This document shows, piece after piece, positions 1 through 7,397 of a stretch of 13,823 nucleotides of DNA (position 1 is its first letter; each line of letters begins with the position of its first letter). The stretch covers positions 1 to 13,823 of the forward strand of contig JBKPDL010000135.1 of assembly GCA_046727855.1 (NCBI GenBank), given 5' to 3'. The position numbers and the translations under genes were made by a program. The notes under the pieces are model-generated. The model was not told where the DNA came from, did not search any database, and was given only the letters and a program-made list of their open reading frames with translations. Source of the stretch: DASPWV01 sp046727855 (GTDB lineage Bacteria > Acidobacteriota > Vicinamibacteria > Vicinamibacterales > UBA2999).

Positions 1-159
1 GTGCACGCGACGCTCGAAGTACGTCGTTCGAACGCCGCGGCTCGGCGTTTGTACGAAGGCGCCGGATTTCGCATTGCCGGCATTCGCCCGAGCTACTACA
101 CTCATCCGATCGAAGACGCGCTGATCCTCGCGCGCGACAACGTCGGAAAGGCGACGTAA
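1..159 (+). CDS. rimI: RimI-like GNAT N-acetyltransferase, C-terminal end (partial)
   Basis: The frame is open from the first base to TAA at 157-159 and gives 52 residues, so the 5' part of the gene lies outside the window. The fragment matches the last part of a GNAT acetyltransferase. LEVRRSNAAARRLYEGAGF is the acetyl-CoA-binding 'N..A..LY...GF' helix and strand, followed by a YYTHPIEDALIL ending that is typical of RimI, the enzyme that acetylates the N-terminus of ribosomal protein S18. The GTG at base 1 is a codon inside the protein, not a start. The exact acetylation target cannot be judged from the fragment, since other GNAT enzymes share this motif, but the 'Y Y . . P . E D A' ending favours RimI. 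It is followed on the same strand by a DUF465 gene with its own promoter. Confidence 0.8.
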   Translation: MHATLEVRRSNAAARRLYEGAGFRIAGIRPSYYTHPIEDALILARDNVGKAT

Positions 160-164
160 ACGTC

Positions 165-193
165 TTGCAACGCTCTGGGCGTGGTGCTACAGT
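165..193 (+). promoter_or_regulatory. Candidate sigma-70-type promoter for the DUF465 gene
   Basis: TTGCAA at 165-170 is separated by exactly 17 bases from TACAGT at 188-193. These match the -35 and -10 consensus hexamers at four of six positions each, with optimal spacing. Transcription would begin near 200, giving a leader of about 50 bases before the ATG at 251. It overlaps no coding sequence and lies just after the acetyltransferase stop. Prediction only; housekeeping promoters of this phylum are poorly characterised. Confidence 0.45.
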
Positions 194-235
194 GCCCGCT
201 AGAAGTGGGTGTGCATCCCGTACCTGACTTCGGAA

Positions 236-241
236 AGGAGG
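236..241 (+). promoter_or_regulatory. Strong Shine-Dalgarno that sets the DUF465 start
   Basis: AGGAGG at 236-241 is a full Shine-Dalgarno core nine bases before ATG 251. The same frame is open upstream with an earlier possible start near 209, but that start has no ribosome-binding site and would add residues the family lacks. This decides the start of the next gene. Confidence 0.8.
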
Positions 242-250
242 CGGAGCACG

Positions 251-493
251 ATGGCTGAGGCACAGGACTTACAGACCCTGCTCCTCGAGACCAACGAGGA
301 GTACCGCCAGCTGGTTTTCAAGCATCACGAACTAGACAGTCGCCTGCACGAGCTTATCCGGAAGCCCTACCTCTCAGACGCGGAACAGATCGAAGAAGTC
401 GTTATTAAGAAACGCAAACTGCAGCTCAAGGACAAGATGGAAGTGATCTTGCGCGAGCACCGCAGTGGCGTTCGCAGTGCACTAAGCGTTTAG
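251..493 (+). CDS. DUF465 / YdcH-like small coiled-coil protein
   Basis: An 80-residue, highly charged protein with no signal peptide or membrane segment. It contains the DUF465 (YdcH) signature: FKHHELDSRLHELI (about residues 22-35), then KPYLSDAEQIEEV, then KKRKLQLKDKMEVILR. The family forms a short helical hairpin, with one helix before the 'P.L...E' turn and one rich in K, L and D after it. The size is normal for the family. Its biochemical role is not firmly known, and it is presumed cytoplasmic. The start at ATG 251 is fixed by AGGAGG nine bases upstream. The gene has its own candidate promoter and is followed by a long hairpin before psd, so it may be transcribed alone or read through weakly into the phospholipid genes. 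Confidence 0.85.
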   Translation: MAEAQDLQTLLLETNEEYRQLVFKHHELDSRLHELIRKPYLSDAEQIEEVVIKKRKLQLKDKMEVILREHRSGVRSALSV

Positions 494-502
494 CCCATAT
501 TT

Positions 503-549
503 CAGTTGCCGGTTGCCAGTTCATCCCTCGAACTGGAAACCGGCAATTG
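503..549. terminator. Long inverted repeat between the DUF465 gene and psd
   Basis: Two 20-base arms, 503-522 and 530-549, flank a seven-base loop. Eighteen pairs are Watson-Crick, one is G-U and one is a G-A mismatch. It fills most of the 82-base gap between the DUF465 stop (493) and the psd start (576). No T tract follows, so it is not a textbook intrinsic terminator. It could be an mRNA-stabilising or attenuating hairpin, or a dispersed intergenic palindrome; the arms are low-complexity runs of 'gttgcc/ccagtt'. Confidence 0.55.
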
Positions 550-575
550 GACACACGGCTTATCATCCGATCAGC

Positions 576-1199
576 ATGATCGATCGGGCAGGATGGCCCT
601 TCATTCTTGGCGCGCTCATCGCCGCAGGCGGCATGTGGTGGTGGCAGGGGCGGCTGTGGGCGATGCCGTTCATTCTTCTCGCCGGGTTTTTCGTCTTCTT
701 CTTTCGCGATCCCGAGCGCACCATTCCCACCGAGCCGAACCATGTCGTCTCGCCCGCGGACGGGCGCGTGATGCACGTCGGCGATCCCGGTCCGGGCGCG
801 CCGCCTGGCGAGTGGCAGCGCATCACGATCTTCCTGTCACCGCTGGACGTTCACGTCAACCGCATCCCCGTCGAGGGACGCGTCGCGCGGGTGGAGTATC
901 ATCCGGGCAAGTTTCTGCCTGCGTATCGTGAGGACGCCGGACTACTCAACGAGTGGACCGAGGTGTGGATCGATCGGGCCGGAATGCCGGTCGTGGTGCG
1001 GCAAATCGTGGGCATTCTCGCACGCCGCATTGTGTGCCGCGTCAAGCCCGGCGATCAGGTCAGCCGCGGCGAACGCTTTGGGATCATGAAGTTCGGATCC
1101 CGCATTGACTTGTTTCTGCCGCTCTCCGCGCGCGTGCGCGTGAAGGTCGGCGATCCTGTTGTGGGTGGCGAAACGCCGGTCGCAACGCTGGAGCCCTGA
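576..1199 (+). CDS. psd: Phosphatidylserine decarboxylase proenzyme (short PSD-A type)
   Basis: This 207-residue protein should be the membrane-associated enzyme that decarboxylates phosphatidylserine to phosphatidylethanolamine. An N-terminal hydrophobic hairpin (about residues 8-43) ends in FFFRDPERTIP, the usual 'FFR.P.R..P' segment. SPADGRV (59-65) carries the conserved Asp62, DVHVNR (91-96) carries His93, and FGSRIDLF (173-180) holds the Gly174-Ser175 cleavage site where the proenzyme cuts itself to make the pyruvoyl group. The length fits the short bacterial class. ATG 576 was chosen because the protein then begins right at the membrane segment; an upstream TTG near 513 falls inside the hairpin. 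No clear Shine-Dalgarno is seen. The segment that usually reads N-E-R reads N-E-W (125-127). Its stop lies one base before the pssA start, so the two are surely co-transcribed. Confidence 0.93.
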   Translation: MIDRAGWPFILGALIAAGGMWWWQGRLWAMPFILLAGFFVFFFRDPERTIPTEPNHVVSPADGRVMHVGDPGPGAPPGEWQRITIFLSPLDVHVNRIPVEGRVARVEYHPGKFLPAYREDAGLLNEWTEVWIDRAGMPVVVRQIVGILARRIVCRVKPGDQVSRGERFGIMKFGSRIDLFLPLSARVRVKVGDPVVGGETPVATLEP

Positions 1200-1200
1200 C

Positions 1201-2025
1201 GTGAGTCCCACACCCGCGGCGCATTCGCCGGTCCCCTCGGGACGGCCGGTGATACGGCATCCGGACAGGCGCGGCATTCGTCGCGGTGTTTCGCTTCTGC
1301 CCAGCCTCTTCACGCTTGCCAATCTGTTCTGTGGCTGGTCCTGCATTGTCTACGCCATGCACGGCAACTTGCCGGTGGCAGCGGCGTTCATCGGCGTGGC
1401 AATGGTCATGGACATGCTCGACGGGCGCATCGCGCGCATGACGGGCACATCGAGCGAGTTTGGCGTGCAGCTCGATTCACTCGCCGACGTGATCTCATTC
1501 GGCATGGCGCCGGCCGTGCTTGCCTATGTCTGGGCGCTGGCGCCGTTCGGCCGGTTGGGATGGGCGCTGGGATTCCTGTTTGTGTGCGGCGCCGCGCTGC
1601 GCCTGGCACGGTTCAACATTCAGCACGGCCACACCGACAAGAGGTATTTCGTCGGCCTGGCGAGCCCGGCCGCAGCCGCGATCCCTGCGGCCACGGTGTT
1701 TTACGCCACGAGTCCGTCCGTGATTGATGTGTCGCGCTTCGCCTCGATCATGAACGTCGACCTGCGGCCGCTCCTGGCGGTCGTCATGGTCCTGGTGCCC
1801 GCACTCCTGATGGTGAGCACGATTCGGTTTCGCAGCTTCAAGACGCTCGACCTCCGAGCGAAGCGACGCTACACGGTACTGCTCGCACTCGCTTCCTTCA
1901 TCGCGCTCATCGTGGCCTATCCGCACGAAGTGCTGCTGCTCATGGCGTGGGGCTATTTGTTCTCAGCGTTCGTCGAAATGGCCATCACGCGATTGCGCCG
2001 GCCACACGCTACGGCGGACCATTAA
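1201..2025 (+). CDS. pssA: CDP-diacylglycerol--serine O-phosphatidyltransferase
   Basis: This 274-residue integral membrane enzyme joins CDP-diacylglycerol and L-serine to give phosphatidylserine and CMP, the step before Psd. The CDP-alcohol phosphatidyltransferase motif DG-x2-AR-x8-G-x3-D-x3-D is intact, from Asp74 to Asp96 (DG at 74-75, AR at 78-79, Gly88, Asp92, Asp96). LLPSLFTLANLFCG before it and several later hydrophobic helices fit the PssA (type II) subfamily rather than PgsA. The chosen start is GTG 1201, seven bases after a GGAG at 1190-1193 and one base after the psd stop. An upstream in-frame ATG at 1159 would overlap psd by 41 bases and is less likely. The first 28 residues are hydrophilic and variable. 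The gene converges on the histidine kinase gene. Confidence 0.94.
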   Translation: MSPTPAAHSPVPSGRPVIRHPDRRGIRRGVSLLPSLFTLANLFCGWSCIVYAMHGNLPVAAAFIGVAMVMDMLDGRIARMTGTSSEFGVQLDSLADVISFGMAPAVLAYVWALAPFGRLGWALGFLFVCGAALRLARFNIQHGHTDKRYFVGLASPAAAAIPAATVFYATSPSVIDVSRFASIMNVDLRPLLAVVMVLVPALLMVSTIRFRSFKTLDLRAKRRYTVLLALASFIALIVAYPHEVLLLMAWGYLFSAFVEMAITRLRRPHATADH

Positions 2026-2056
2026 GACCGGCGACCCCCTGTGCTCGACGCTGGGC

Positions 2057-2116
2057 GCTTTCAGCCATCGGCTCTCGGCGGTGTGAGCGCAAAACCACGC
2101 AAGCTGAAAGCCGAGA
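2057..2116. terminator. Nested inverted repeats between convergent pssA and kinase genes
   Basis: Two overlapping inverted repeats share the same right-hand side. GCTTTCAGC (2057-2065) pairs with GCTGAAAGC (2103-2111), and TCTCGGC (2073-2079) pairs with GCCGAGA (2110-2116). The right arms overlap by two bases, so the full hairpins compete. They lie in the 125-base gap between the two convergent stops (2025 and 2153) and probably act as a bidirectional end signal. No T tract is present and the loops are long, so efficiency is uncertain. Confidence 0.4.
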
Positions 2117-2150
2117 ACTCCGGGCAATCCACGTAGTTCATGTGGTTTGA

Positions 2151-5100
2151 TTAAGTACGTCCGTCGGCTGCCGCCACCGTCAACGTCACGACCGTCCCTT
2201 TTCCTTTCTCGCTTTGCACGTCGATCGTTCCGTTGTTCAACTCGACGTTACGTTTTGCAATCGTCAGGCCGAGGCCTGTTCCGGCGGCGCGGGTCGAAAA
2301 ATACGGCTCGAAGATCCGCGCCAGCGCGCTGGAATCCATTCCGATGCCGGTGTCCGCGATCGCGAGCTCGAGGCGCGCGTCCGACAACGCGCGTGCACGG
2401 ATCGACAACGTGCCGCCCGATGGCATCGCGTGCAGCGCGTTTTCGATGATATTGGTGAGTGCGCGCGCGAGCAGCGTTTTGTCCACGAGCGTCGGCGGCA
2501 GAGTGGGCGGCACATCGATCGCCAATTCGACGCGGCCCGCGAGACCAGTCCGGTACGGCCCCGCGACATCCGCAATCAGCTCGTGCAGCGCCGTCGGAGT
2601 CGGGCGGGCAGTGGGTGCTGAGGCAAAACTGGAGAACTCGGACGCAAGCTGCCGCAGCAGCCTGACCTGCTTGAGGATGTTCGAGACGCACTCGTCGAGC
2701 ACGCCGTTGAGCGGTTCGCCTCGATCGATGTGGACGCGCCGCAGGTGCTCCGCGTTCAATTGAATCGGCGTCAACGGGTTCTTGATGTCGTGCGCGACTT
2801 GCCGCGCCATGTCGGCCCAGGCGGCCAGGCGGTTGGTCCGTTCGAGCTCGACGCGCTGCCGCTGAAGGTCGGCGGCCATGCGGTTGAACGATTCCACCAG
2901 GCGGCGGAACTCGTCGGACGAAGTCGCGAGAATCCTGGCATCTAGATCGCCGCGGGCGATCCGGGCCGTTGCCTTCATCAGGCGATTGACCGGATCGGCA
3001 ATCCGCTCGGCCATCCAGTAGCCGATGGCCGCGCCCAGAATGATGAAAAGAACCGCAGCGAGCACGACGCGTCGATCGAGCTCGTCGGTCTGGCTCTCCA
3101 GTTCCTGCTGCCGCAGGGTCAGCGGCACGGTCAGGATCGCGTCGCGGTTCTGGATACGAACCGGCGCGGCCGAAACGAGGTATTCGTAGCGAGCCACGGT
3201 TTCGCGATAGACGAACGACGGGCGTCCCTCGAGCAGGATGGCGCGATAGACCTCGCCGGGTGTGCGCGTGGGCAGCAGACCTGAGACAAACAGATTGCGT
3301 TCGCTCGACGCCAGCAGGCCGACACCATCGAAGATGTTGACGTCCTGTGCGATGACGCGGCTCAGCCAGACGACCAGGTCGTCGTCAACCACCTCGAGAT
3401 CCGATCCGCCGCGTGCCTCGAGCGTCCCGACGTCCTCGACGACGCGACTCGCCGACGCCGCCGTGCGTGTGGCCTCTTGTTCGACGTCCGTGCTGATTAA
3501 ATCCGCCACGTATTCGCGGGTGAGCAACGCCAGCGCGAGCACCGGCAGCACCGCCGCGATGACGAATGCGATGAAGAGTTTTCGGTAGAAGCTGGCGCGC
3601 ACTTCGCGCAGCAGCGCGCGACCGGACGCCGGCGTGCGTGCGGCGATCAACCCGTACAACGCGCCCCCGGTGAGCAGCACCACCATCGTCGCAACGCCGA
3701 GCACCAGGACCTCGGCGAGACCCATGAGATGCCCAAACGCGCCCGTCAGGGGATGCCCCAGCGCGTAGATGGCGCCGCGATCGTTCTGGAAATACACTTC
3801 GTACTCCGAGCCGCCGCGCGAGAGATTGGCCCAGAACGGATCGCGCGACGCAAGCAGCCGGGAGAAGACGTCCTCGACGAGCGGCCAGGCATCGTTGCCC
3901 GACGTGTACAGGGCACGACGACTCCAGCCGTACACCGTAAACTCCAGACGTTCACGTGGCGTCCGTTCGATTGTTGGCTCGCCCGGCGCCCGCAGCAGCG
4001 CCACATAGGGGCTGCGCGCCGAGATGAACGACAGGTTGCTGTAATCGAGCTGAACGTGAACGACAATCGAGCCGACCATCGACGGCCGGCCATTGGTGCC
4101 GCTGATGCAAATACCGCGACCGGCATGCAGCAGACGGCGCTCCTCTGAGAAGAACGGCGAGACTTCTTCGAACACTTCCCAGTTGCACGACGCTTCCTGC
4201 CAGACCTGCGCGCCCGCCGATTCGGGAAGCTTGAGCGCGAAGCGGCTCACTAGCGAACCCGCTGCGTCGTACAACTCGACGGATGAAGTGAGGCGTTGTT
4301 CGGCCAGCACGGTCTTCGACCACGCCAGGAACGCCGCGTCGGTCGGAGGCGGACCTGTGACAACAGGTTCACCCACGCTGACGAGCGTGGCGACGTCGGG
4401 AAAGCTGTCGATTTGCGCCTGCGCTTCGGTCAACTGCAGTTGCAGGTTACGACGCTGATTGATGACTTCCGGCGCATAGCGCGATTCCACGAGCTGCCGC
4501 CGCGCCCGTCCGGCCGCGTCTACGAGCGAGGGATAGAAGATCAGCGACGGTACGGAAAACGCCAGAAACACTACGGTGAGCCGCGCCGCCTGCGACGCGT
4601 GCGCCATGCCAGGCCGGTAACGCCGCACGATCCACGTGCCTGCAATCGCAAACGCGATCACCAGCGCCGCCGGGACGATTGGCGGCCGATCCCACGACCG
4701 CATGGCTTCGCGTAGCAGCCACAACGCCGGAGCAGCCCAGAACACAGGCATGAGCGCGCGAGCCCAGCGTGTCGACGGCGCGAACACCCACGGCGAACGC
4801 GCCGCCCGGAAAATCAGAACAGCAAGCGCCGCCAGCGCGGCGTGCAGCACCAGAAGTCCTGCGACGACCACAAGGCGCGTCACGTCCACTGGATGCAGCG
4901 AAAAGTGCAGGACGTCAATCGACGCCTGCGACAAGCGCGTTCGGAGAAACGACTCGTAAGCGAAGACAAGGCCGCCAACGGCAAGTCCGGCCGCCACTTG
5001 CGTGACGACGAACGCGACGATGCGGATCGGGTGCGCGGCGTCGAGCACACGCACGGGCCACCGGCGCCCGTAGCGCCAGTGCTCAAAGCTCGACGTCAGA

Positions 5101-6128
5101 AGGGCGACGACGCCACCCACGAATAACGCCGTGAAAAGGAAGTCGAACGGTGAGGCAAGCGCAATCCAATACGGTCCGGCGACCTCGGGAGACGTCAGCG
5201 GCCGATCGGCGAGATTCGCCAGCCGCAAGGCAAACCACAGCACCGCGCGCGCCACGATCAGGAGGGCGAGAATTGCGATGCTGATCGCAACGTGCGCGCT
5301 GATCGCCCGAACCATCCGCCGCCAGTCGAGCAGAGGACCCGACAGAAGCAGCAAGACCCCCGCGAGCACCATCGCCTCGGCCGCGGCGGTTCGTGTTTGC
5401 CACCGGATGTGCGCCGCTTCAATCTCGCTCGAAGGCACGTCGACCACCGCAATCGGTTCACCACTGCGGCTTCGTACGACGATCGCATTTGCGGCGGCAT
5501 CCGGCGCGCCTTCGAAGCGCGTTCTGAGCGGCACGCGCACAATCGATGTGTCGAGAAGAAAGCCGTCGGTTTGCGACGCGACGCCGGCTGTTGCGGAAAG
5601 AGGCGCCTCGGCAACGATCGTCGCCACGCGGCGGTCGATTGCGGCGGGATCGATGACCGGCTTGACGCGCACGATCCGGACGCTGAGCCCGCCGCTCGGC
5701 GCCAGAAACAGCGCGTCCGGCCCACTCAGGCGCGGGATTGGGATTGGCGCCGGCCGGCCTGACCAGGCGATGGGACGCCCTTCGGGGCCGTACAAGGTGA
5801 TCGCCACGCCGGGCAGTCGCGTGCTGGCGGCGGCTTCGGCCGCGCGGACGAACAATCCGCGCGTCGCCGCGCCGTCCCGCGTCTGCACGACGGTGAGGAG
5901 CGTGGGTTCGGCGGCGACGGCGTTGACGGCGGCGTCGAGCCGGTCCGAGAGGGTTGAGAACTGACGCTCGACGTCCGTCGCGATGCGGGCGCGGGCGCTC
6001 TCGAGGCTGCCGCCAAGCTGCCAGCGTTCGCCCACGATCCCCGCGACGCCCGCCAGCAGGGCCACAATTGCGCCGCCAAACAACACGCGGAGCACGGCGC
6101 GGCGCACGAAAAAGGGCAGCGGCCTCAA
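2151..6128 (-). CDS. NtrY-like multi-sensor transmembrane histidine kinase
   Basis: A 1325-residue membrane kinase, far longer than ordinary NtrY proteins (about 750). The order is: first TM helix (9-32), extracytoplasmic domain (33-248), a polytopic block of about eight helices (250-535), a second sensor region (about 540-800), TM helices near 803-830 and 851-870, a third sensor region (about 871-1018), a TM helix (1020-1040), HAMP (about 1040-1095) and the catalytic core. The H-box is VAHDIKNPLTPIQLN with phospho-acceptor His1113. The N-box is NIIENALHAM (1226-1235), G1 is DTGIGM (1259-1264), the F-box is FEPYFST and G2 is GTGLGL. All key residues are present, so it should be active. The H-box form is that of the NtrY group. 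The start is uncertain: the longest frame opens with TTG 6128 directly after AAAGG, and GTG 6107 is an alternative. No response regulator lies in the window, so partner and stimulus are unknown. Confidence 0.9.
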   Translation of the reverse strand: MRPLPFFVRRAVLRVLFGGAIVALLAGVAGIVGERWQLGGSLESARARIATDVERQFSTLSDRLDAAVNAVAAEPTLLTVVQTRDGAATRGLFVRAAEAAASTRLPGVAITLYGPEGRPIAWSGRPAPIPIPRLSGPDALFLAPSGGLSVRIVRVKPVIDPAAIDRRVATIVAEAPLSATAGVASQTDGFLLDTSIVRVPLRTRFEGAPDAAANAIVVRSRSGEPIAVVDVPSSEIEAAHIRWQTRTAAAEAMVLAGVLLLLSGPLLDWRRMVRAISAHVAISIAILALLIVARAVLWFALRLANLADRPLTSPEVAGPYWIALASPFDFLFTALFVGGVVALLTSSFEHWRYGRRWPVRVLDAAHPIRIVAFVVTQVAAGLAVGGLVFAYESFLRTRLSQASIDVLHFSLHPVDVTRLVVVAGLLVLHAALAALAVLIFRAARSPWVFAPSTRWARALMPVFWAAPALWLLREAMRSWDRPPIVPAALVIAFAIAGTWIVRRYRPGMAHASQAARLTVVFLAFSVPSLIFYPSLVDAAGRARRQLVESRYAPEVINQRRNLQLQLTEAQAQIDSFPDVATLVSVGEPVVTGPPPTDAAFLAWSKTVLAEQRLTSSVELYDAAGSLVSRFALKLPESAGAQVWQEASCNWEVFEEVSPFFSEERRLLHAGRGICISGTNGRPSMVGSIVVHVQLDYSNLSFISARSPYVALLRAPGEPTIERTPRERLEFTVYGWSRRALYTSGNDAWPLVEDVFSRLLASRDPFWANLSRGGSEYEVYFQNDRGAIYALGHPLTGAFGHLMGLAEVLVLGVATMVVLLTGGALYGLIAARTPASGRALLREVRASFYRKLFIAFVIAAVLPVLALALLTREYVADLISTDVEQEATRTAASASRVVEDVGTLEARGGSDLEVVDDDLVVWLSRVIAQDVNIFDGVGLLASSERNLFVSGLLPTRTPGEVYRAILLEGRPSFVYRETVARYEYLVSAAPVRIQNRDAILTVPLTLRQQELESQTDELDRRVVLAAVLFIILGAAIGYWMAERIADPVNRLMKATARIARGDLDARILATSSDEFRRLVESFNRMAADLQRQRVELERTNRLAAWADMARQVAHDIKNPLTPIQLNAEHLRRVHIDRGEPLNGVLDECVSNILKQVRLLRQLASEFSSFASAPTARPTPTALHELIADVAGPYRTGLAGRVELAIDVPPTLPPTLVDKTLLARALTNIIENALHAMPSGGTLSIRARALSDARLELAIADTGIGMDSSALARIFEPYFSTRAAGTGLGLTIAKRNVELNNGTIDVQSEKGKGTVVTLTVAAADGRT

Positions 6129-6159
6129 CCTTTAGTCATTTTGCCGTAAGCTGGAGCCG

Positions 6160-6208
6160 GGTGCGTCAGGTGCGCAAGATGCTGGAGGTTGCACCGCACC
6201 AACGCACC
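6160..6208. other. Stem-loop in the divergent leader region
   Basis: GGTGCGT (6160-6166) pairs with ACGCACC (6202-6208). Inside it GGTGCG (6169-6174) pairs with CGCACC (6195-6200), then CAA with TTG (6189-6191) around a three-base bulge. It lies in the gap of about 215 bases between the kinase start and the start of the membrane protein gene. It could be a 5' leader structure for either gene or an operator made of repeated GGTGCG half-sites. No T tract follows. Confidence 0.4.
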
Positions 6209-6260
6209 GAAGCAGCCATGCATCGCGCCTTCCGCATCCGCCTCCGCGCACGCAATTCAC

Positions 6261-6320
6261 GCGAGCTCCGGCGAGACCTCGCCGAAGCCGCCGGCTATCT
6301 GGAGCGGCGAAGGCGGGCCT
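6261..6320. repeat. GC-rich folded block upstream of the membrane protein gene
   Basis: An outer GCTCC (6265-6269) / GGAGC (6301-6305) stem encloses a compact hairpin, GGCGA-GACC-TCGCC (6270-6283), and a short GCCG-CCGGC palindrome (6287-6295). It is followed by a GGCGAAGGCGGG run. The block lies upstream of the chosen start at 6345. I match it to no known riboswitch class. Its compact nested shape resembles dispersed intergenic repeats of this kind of genome. Copy number cannot be seen from the window. Confidence 0.35.
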
Positions 6321-6344
6321 AACCCACCCGTGCACCCCTCGCGT

Positions 6345-7316
6345 ATGCAATCGCTTAAAGCCTCCCTCAAGTGCGGTGTTCTCGTCGCCGCGGCGAACTG
6401 GCAAGTCGTCGTCATTCAGTTCGTCGCCGACGCGCTGTTCAAGACGCTCCTCGCCGTTCCGATCGTGGGTGGCGTCTTTCTGGCCGTTCTCCTGGTAGGC
6501 GGCGATCCGATCGATTTGCTCGACCTTCCCGTGCGCTCGATCATCCCGAAGATGACGCGGGTACTGCTGGCGCAGCCGCTCGCCCTCGGGGCCTTTCTCT
6601 TTGCCCTCGCCGTTGTCGTGATTGGCGGCTCGCTGATGATGTTCCTCGTCAAGGGCGGCACCGTGACGGTGCTCTCGGCGGCCGAACGCGCCGCCGGCGC
6701 CATCGAGCACCCGCCAATCCGGCTGCCGGCGTTTCGGCGCGCGGCCTTTTTTTCGCTCGAGCGTTTTGCCGATGGCGCGCAGCGGCTGTTCAGACGCTAC
6801 CTCATCCTCGGCGCCGGGCTGCTGATCGTCTACGGCCTGACCACGGTGCCCTCGGTCCTCCTGTTATTTGGACCTGCGCCCGAGCCAAGCAGTTGGAGCG
6901 TAACAGCGCTCGTGTCGCTGATCATCGTCGCGGTGATTACCGTGGTGAACGCGCTCTACCTGTTGCTACAGATTGTCGTGTGCGCCGACGATTGCACGGT
7001 GCCCGAAGCCGTGCGCCGGGTGGCGGGTTTGTTACGCCACGAATTCCGCACTGTGGGAATGATTTTCACGGCGACAATGGTGTTGATTATTCTGACGACA
7101 GCAGCGTCGATTCTGGCAACCGCGGCGCTTGGCTTGATCGCGTTTGTGCCGTTCATTGGACTCGCCGCGCTCCCGCTTCAGTTGATCGCGTGGATCGTGC
7201 GTGGCCTCGTGTTCGAATTCATCGGGCTCACGGCCCTGGTGGCATACCTGCGCGTGTATCGGATTGCGCAGGGCCAGCCGTCGAGCACCATTCGGCAGAT
7301 TGATCGGACCGCCTAG
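6345..7316 (+). CDS. Polytopic membrane protein of unknown function
   Basis: A 323-residue protein I do not recognise. It has about six hydrophobic helices, near residues 20-51, 72-102, 150-176, 185-213, 238-272 and 275-300, separated by short loops. One hydrophilic loop (about 110-150, EHPPIRLPAFRRAAFF...RLFRR) and a second (214-236, CADDCTVPEAVRRVAGLLRHEF) are rich in Arg and probably cytoplasmic. The second loop, with 'D...EA...S/G..L.R..' ahead of a helix, recalls glycerophosphodiester-phosphodiesterase membrane-domain or DUF-type membrane proteins, but no catalytic motif is visible. ATG 6345 (MQSLKASLK) was chosen because upstream codons are low-complexity Ala/Pro/Ser from the structured leader; GTG 6330 is possible. 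No Shine-Dalgarno is clear. It is divergent from the kinase and converges on the quinoprotein gene. Confidence 0.75.
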   Translation: MQSLKASLKCGVLVAAANWQVVVIQFVADALFKTLLAVPIVGGVFLAVLLVGGDPIDLLDLPVRSIIPKMTRVLLAQPLALGAFLFALAVVVIGGSLMMFLVKGGTVTVLSAAERAAGAIEHPPIRLPAFRRAAFFSLERFADGAQRLFRRYLILGAGLLIVYGLTTVPSVLLLFGPAPEPSSWSVTALVSLIIVAVITVVNALYLLLQIVVCADDCTVPEAVRRVAGLLRHEFRTVGMIFTATMVLIILTTAASILATAALGLIAFVPFIGLAALPLQLIAWIVRGLVFEFIGLTALVAYLRVYRIAQGQPSSTIRQIDRTA

Positions 7317-7366
7317 GCGGACCTCACGATCCGCGCTAGTTATTCGTGAACAGCGGAGCTGAAAGC

Positions 7367-7397
7367 CCGCGGCTACATGTGCGGTACGTAGCGGCGG
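7367..7397. terminator. Hairpin between convergent membrane-protein and quinoprotein genes
   Basis: CCGCGGCTAC (7367-7376) can pair with GTAGCGGCGG (7388-7397) with one mismatch around an 11-base loop. It covers the quinoprotein stop codon (7373-7375 on the plus strand) and lies about 50 bases after the membrane-protein stop, as expected for a shared bidirectional terminator. No T tract is present on either side, so this is a structural prediction. A 12-bp palindrome (7309-7320) also spans the stop codon of the membrane-protein gene. Confidence 0.4.

Noticed and set aside
209..250. Upstream extension of the DUF465 gene
   Set aside because: It has no ribosome-binding site and would read through the AGGAGG that precedes ATG 251.
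5131..5964. Long plus-strand open frame of 277 codons inside the kinase gene
   Set aside because: It is antisense to well-supported kinase sequence, rich in Arg and Ser from GC-skewed codon shadows, and has no recognisable motif.
6261..6320. Known riboswitch or tRNA
   Set aside because: The fold has no anticodon or acceptor pattern and no conserved core of a riboswitch class I recognise.
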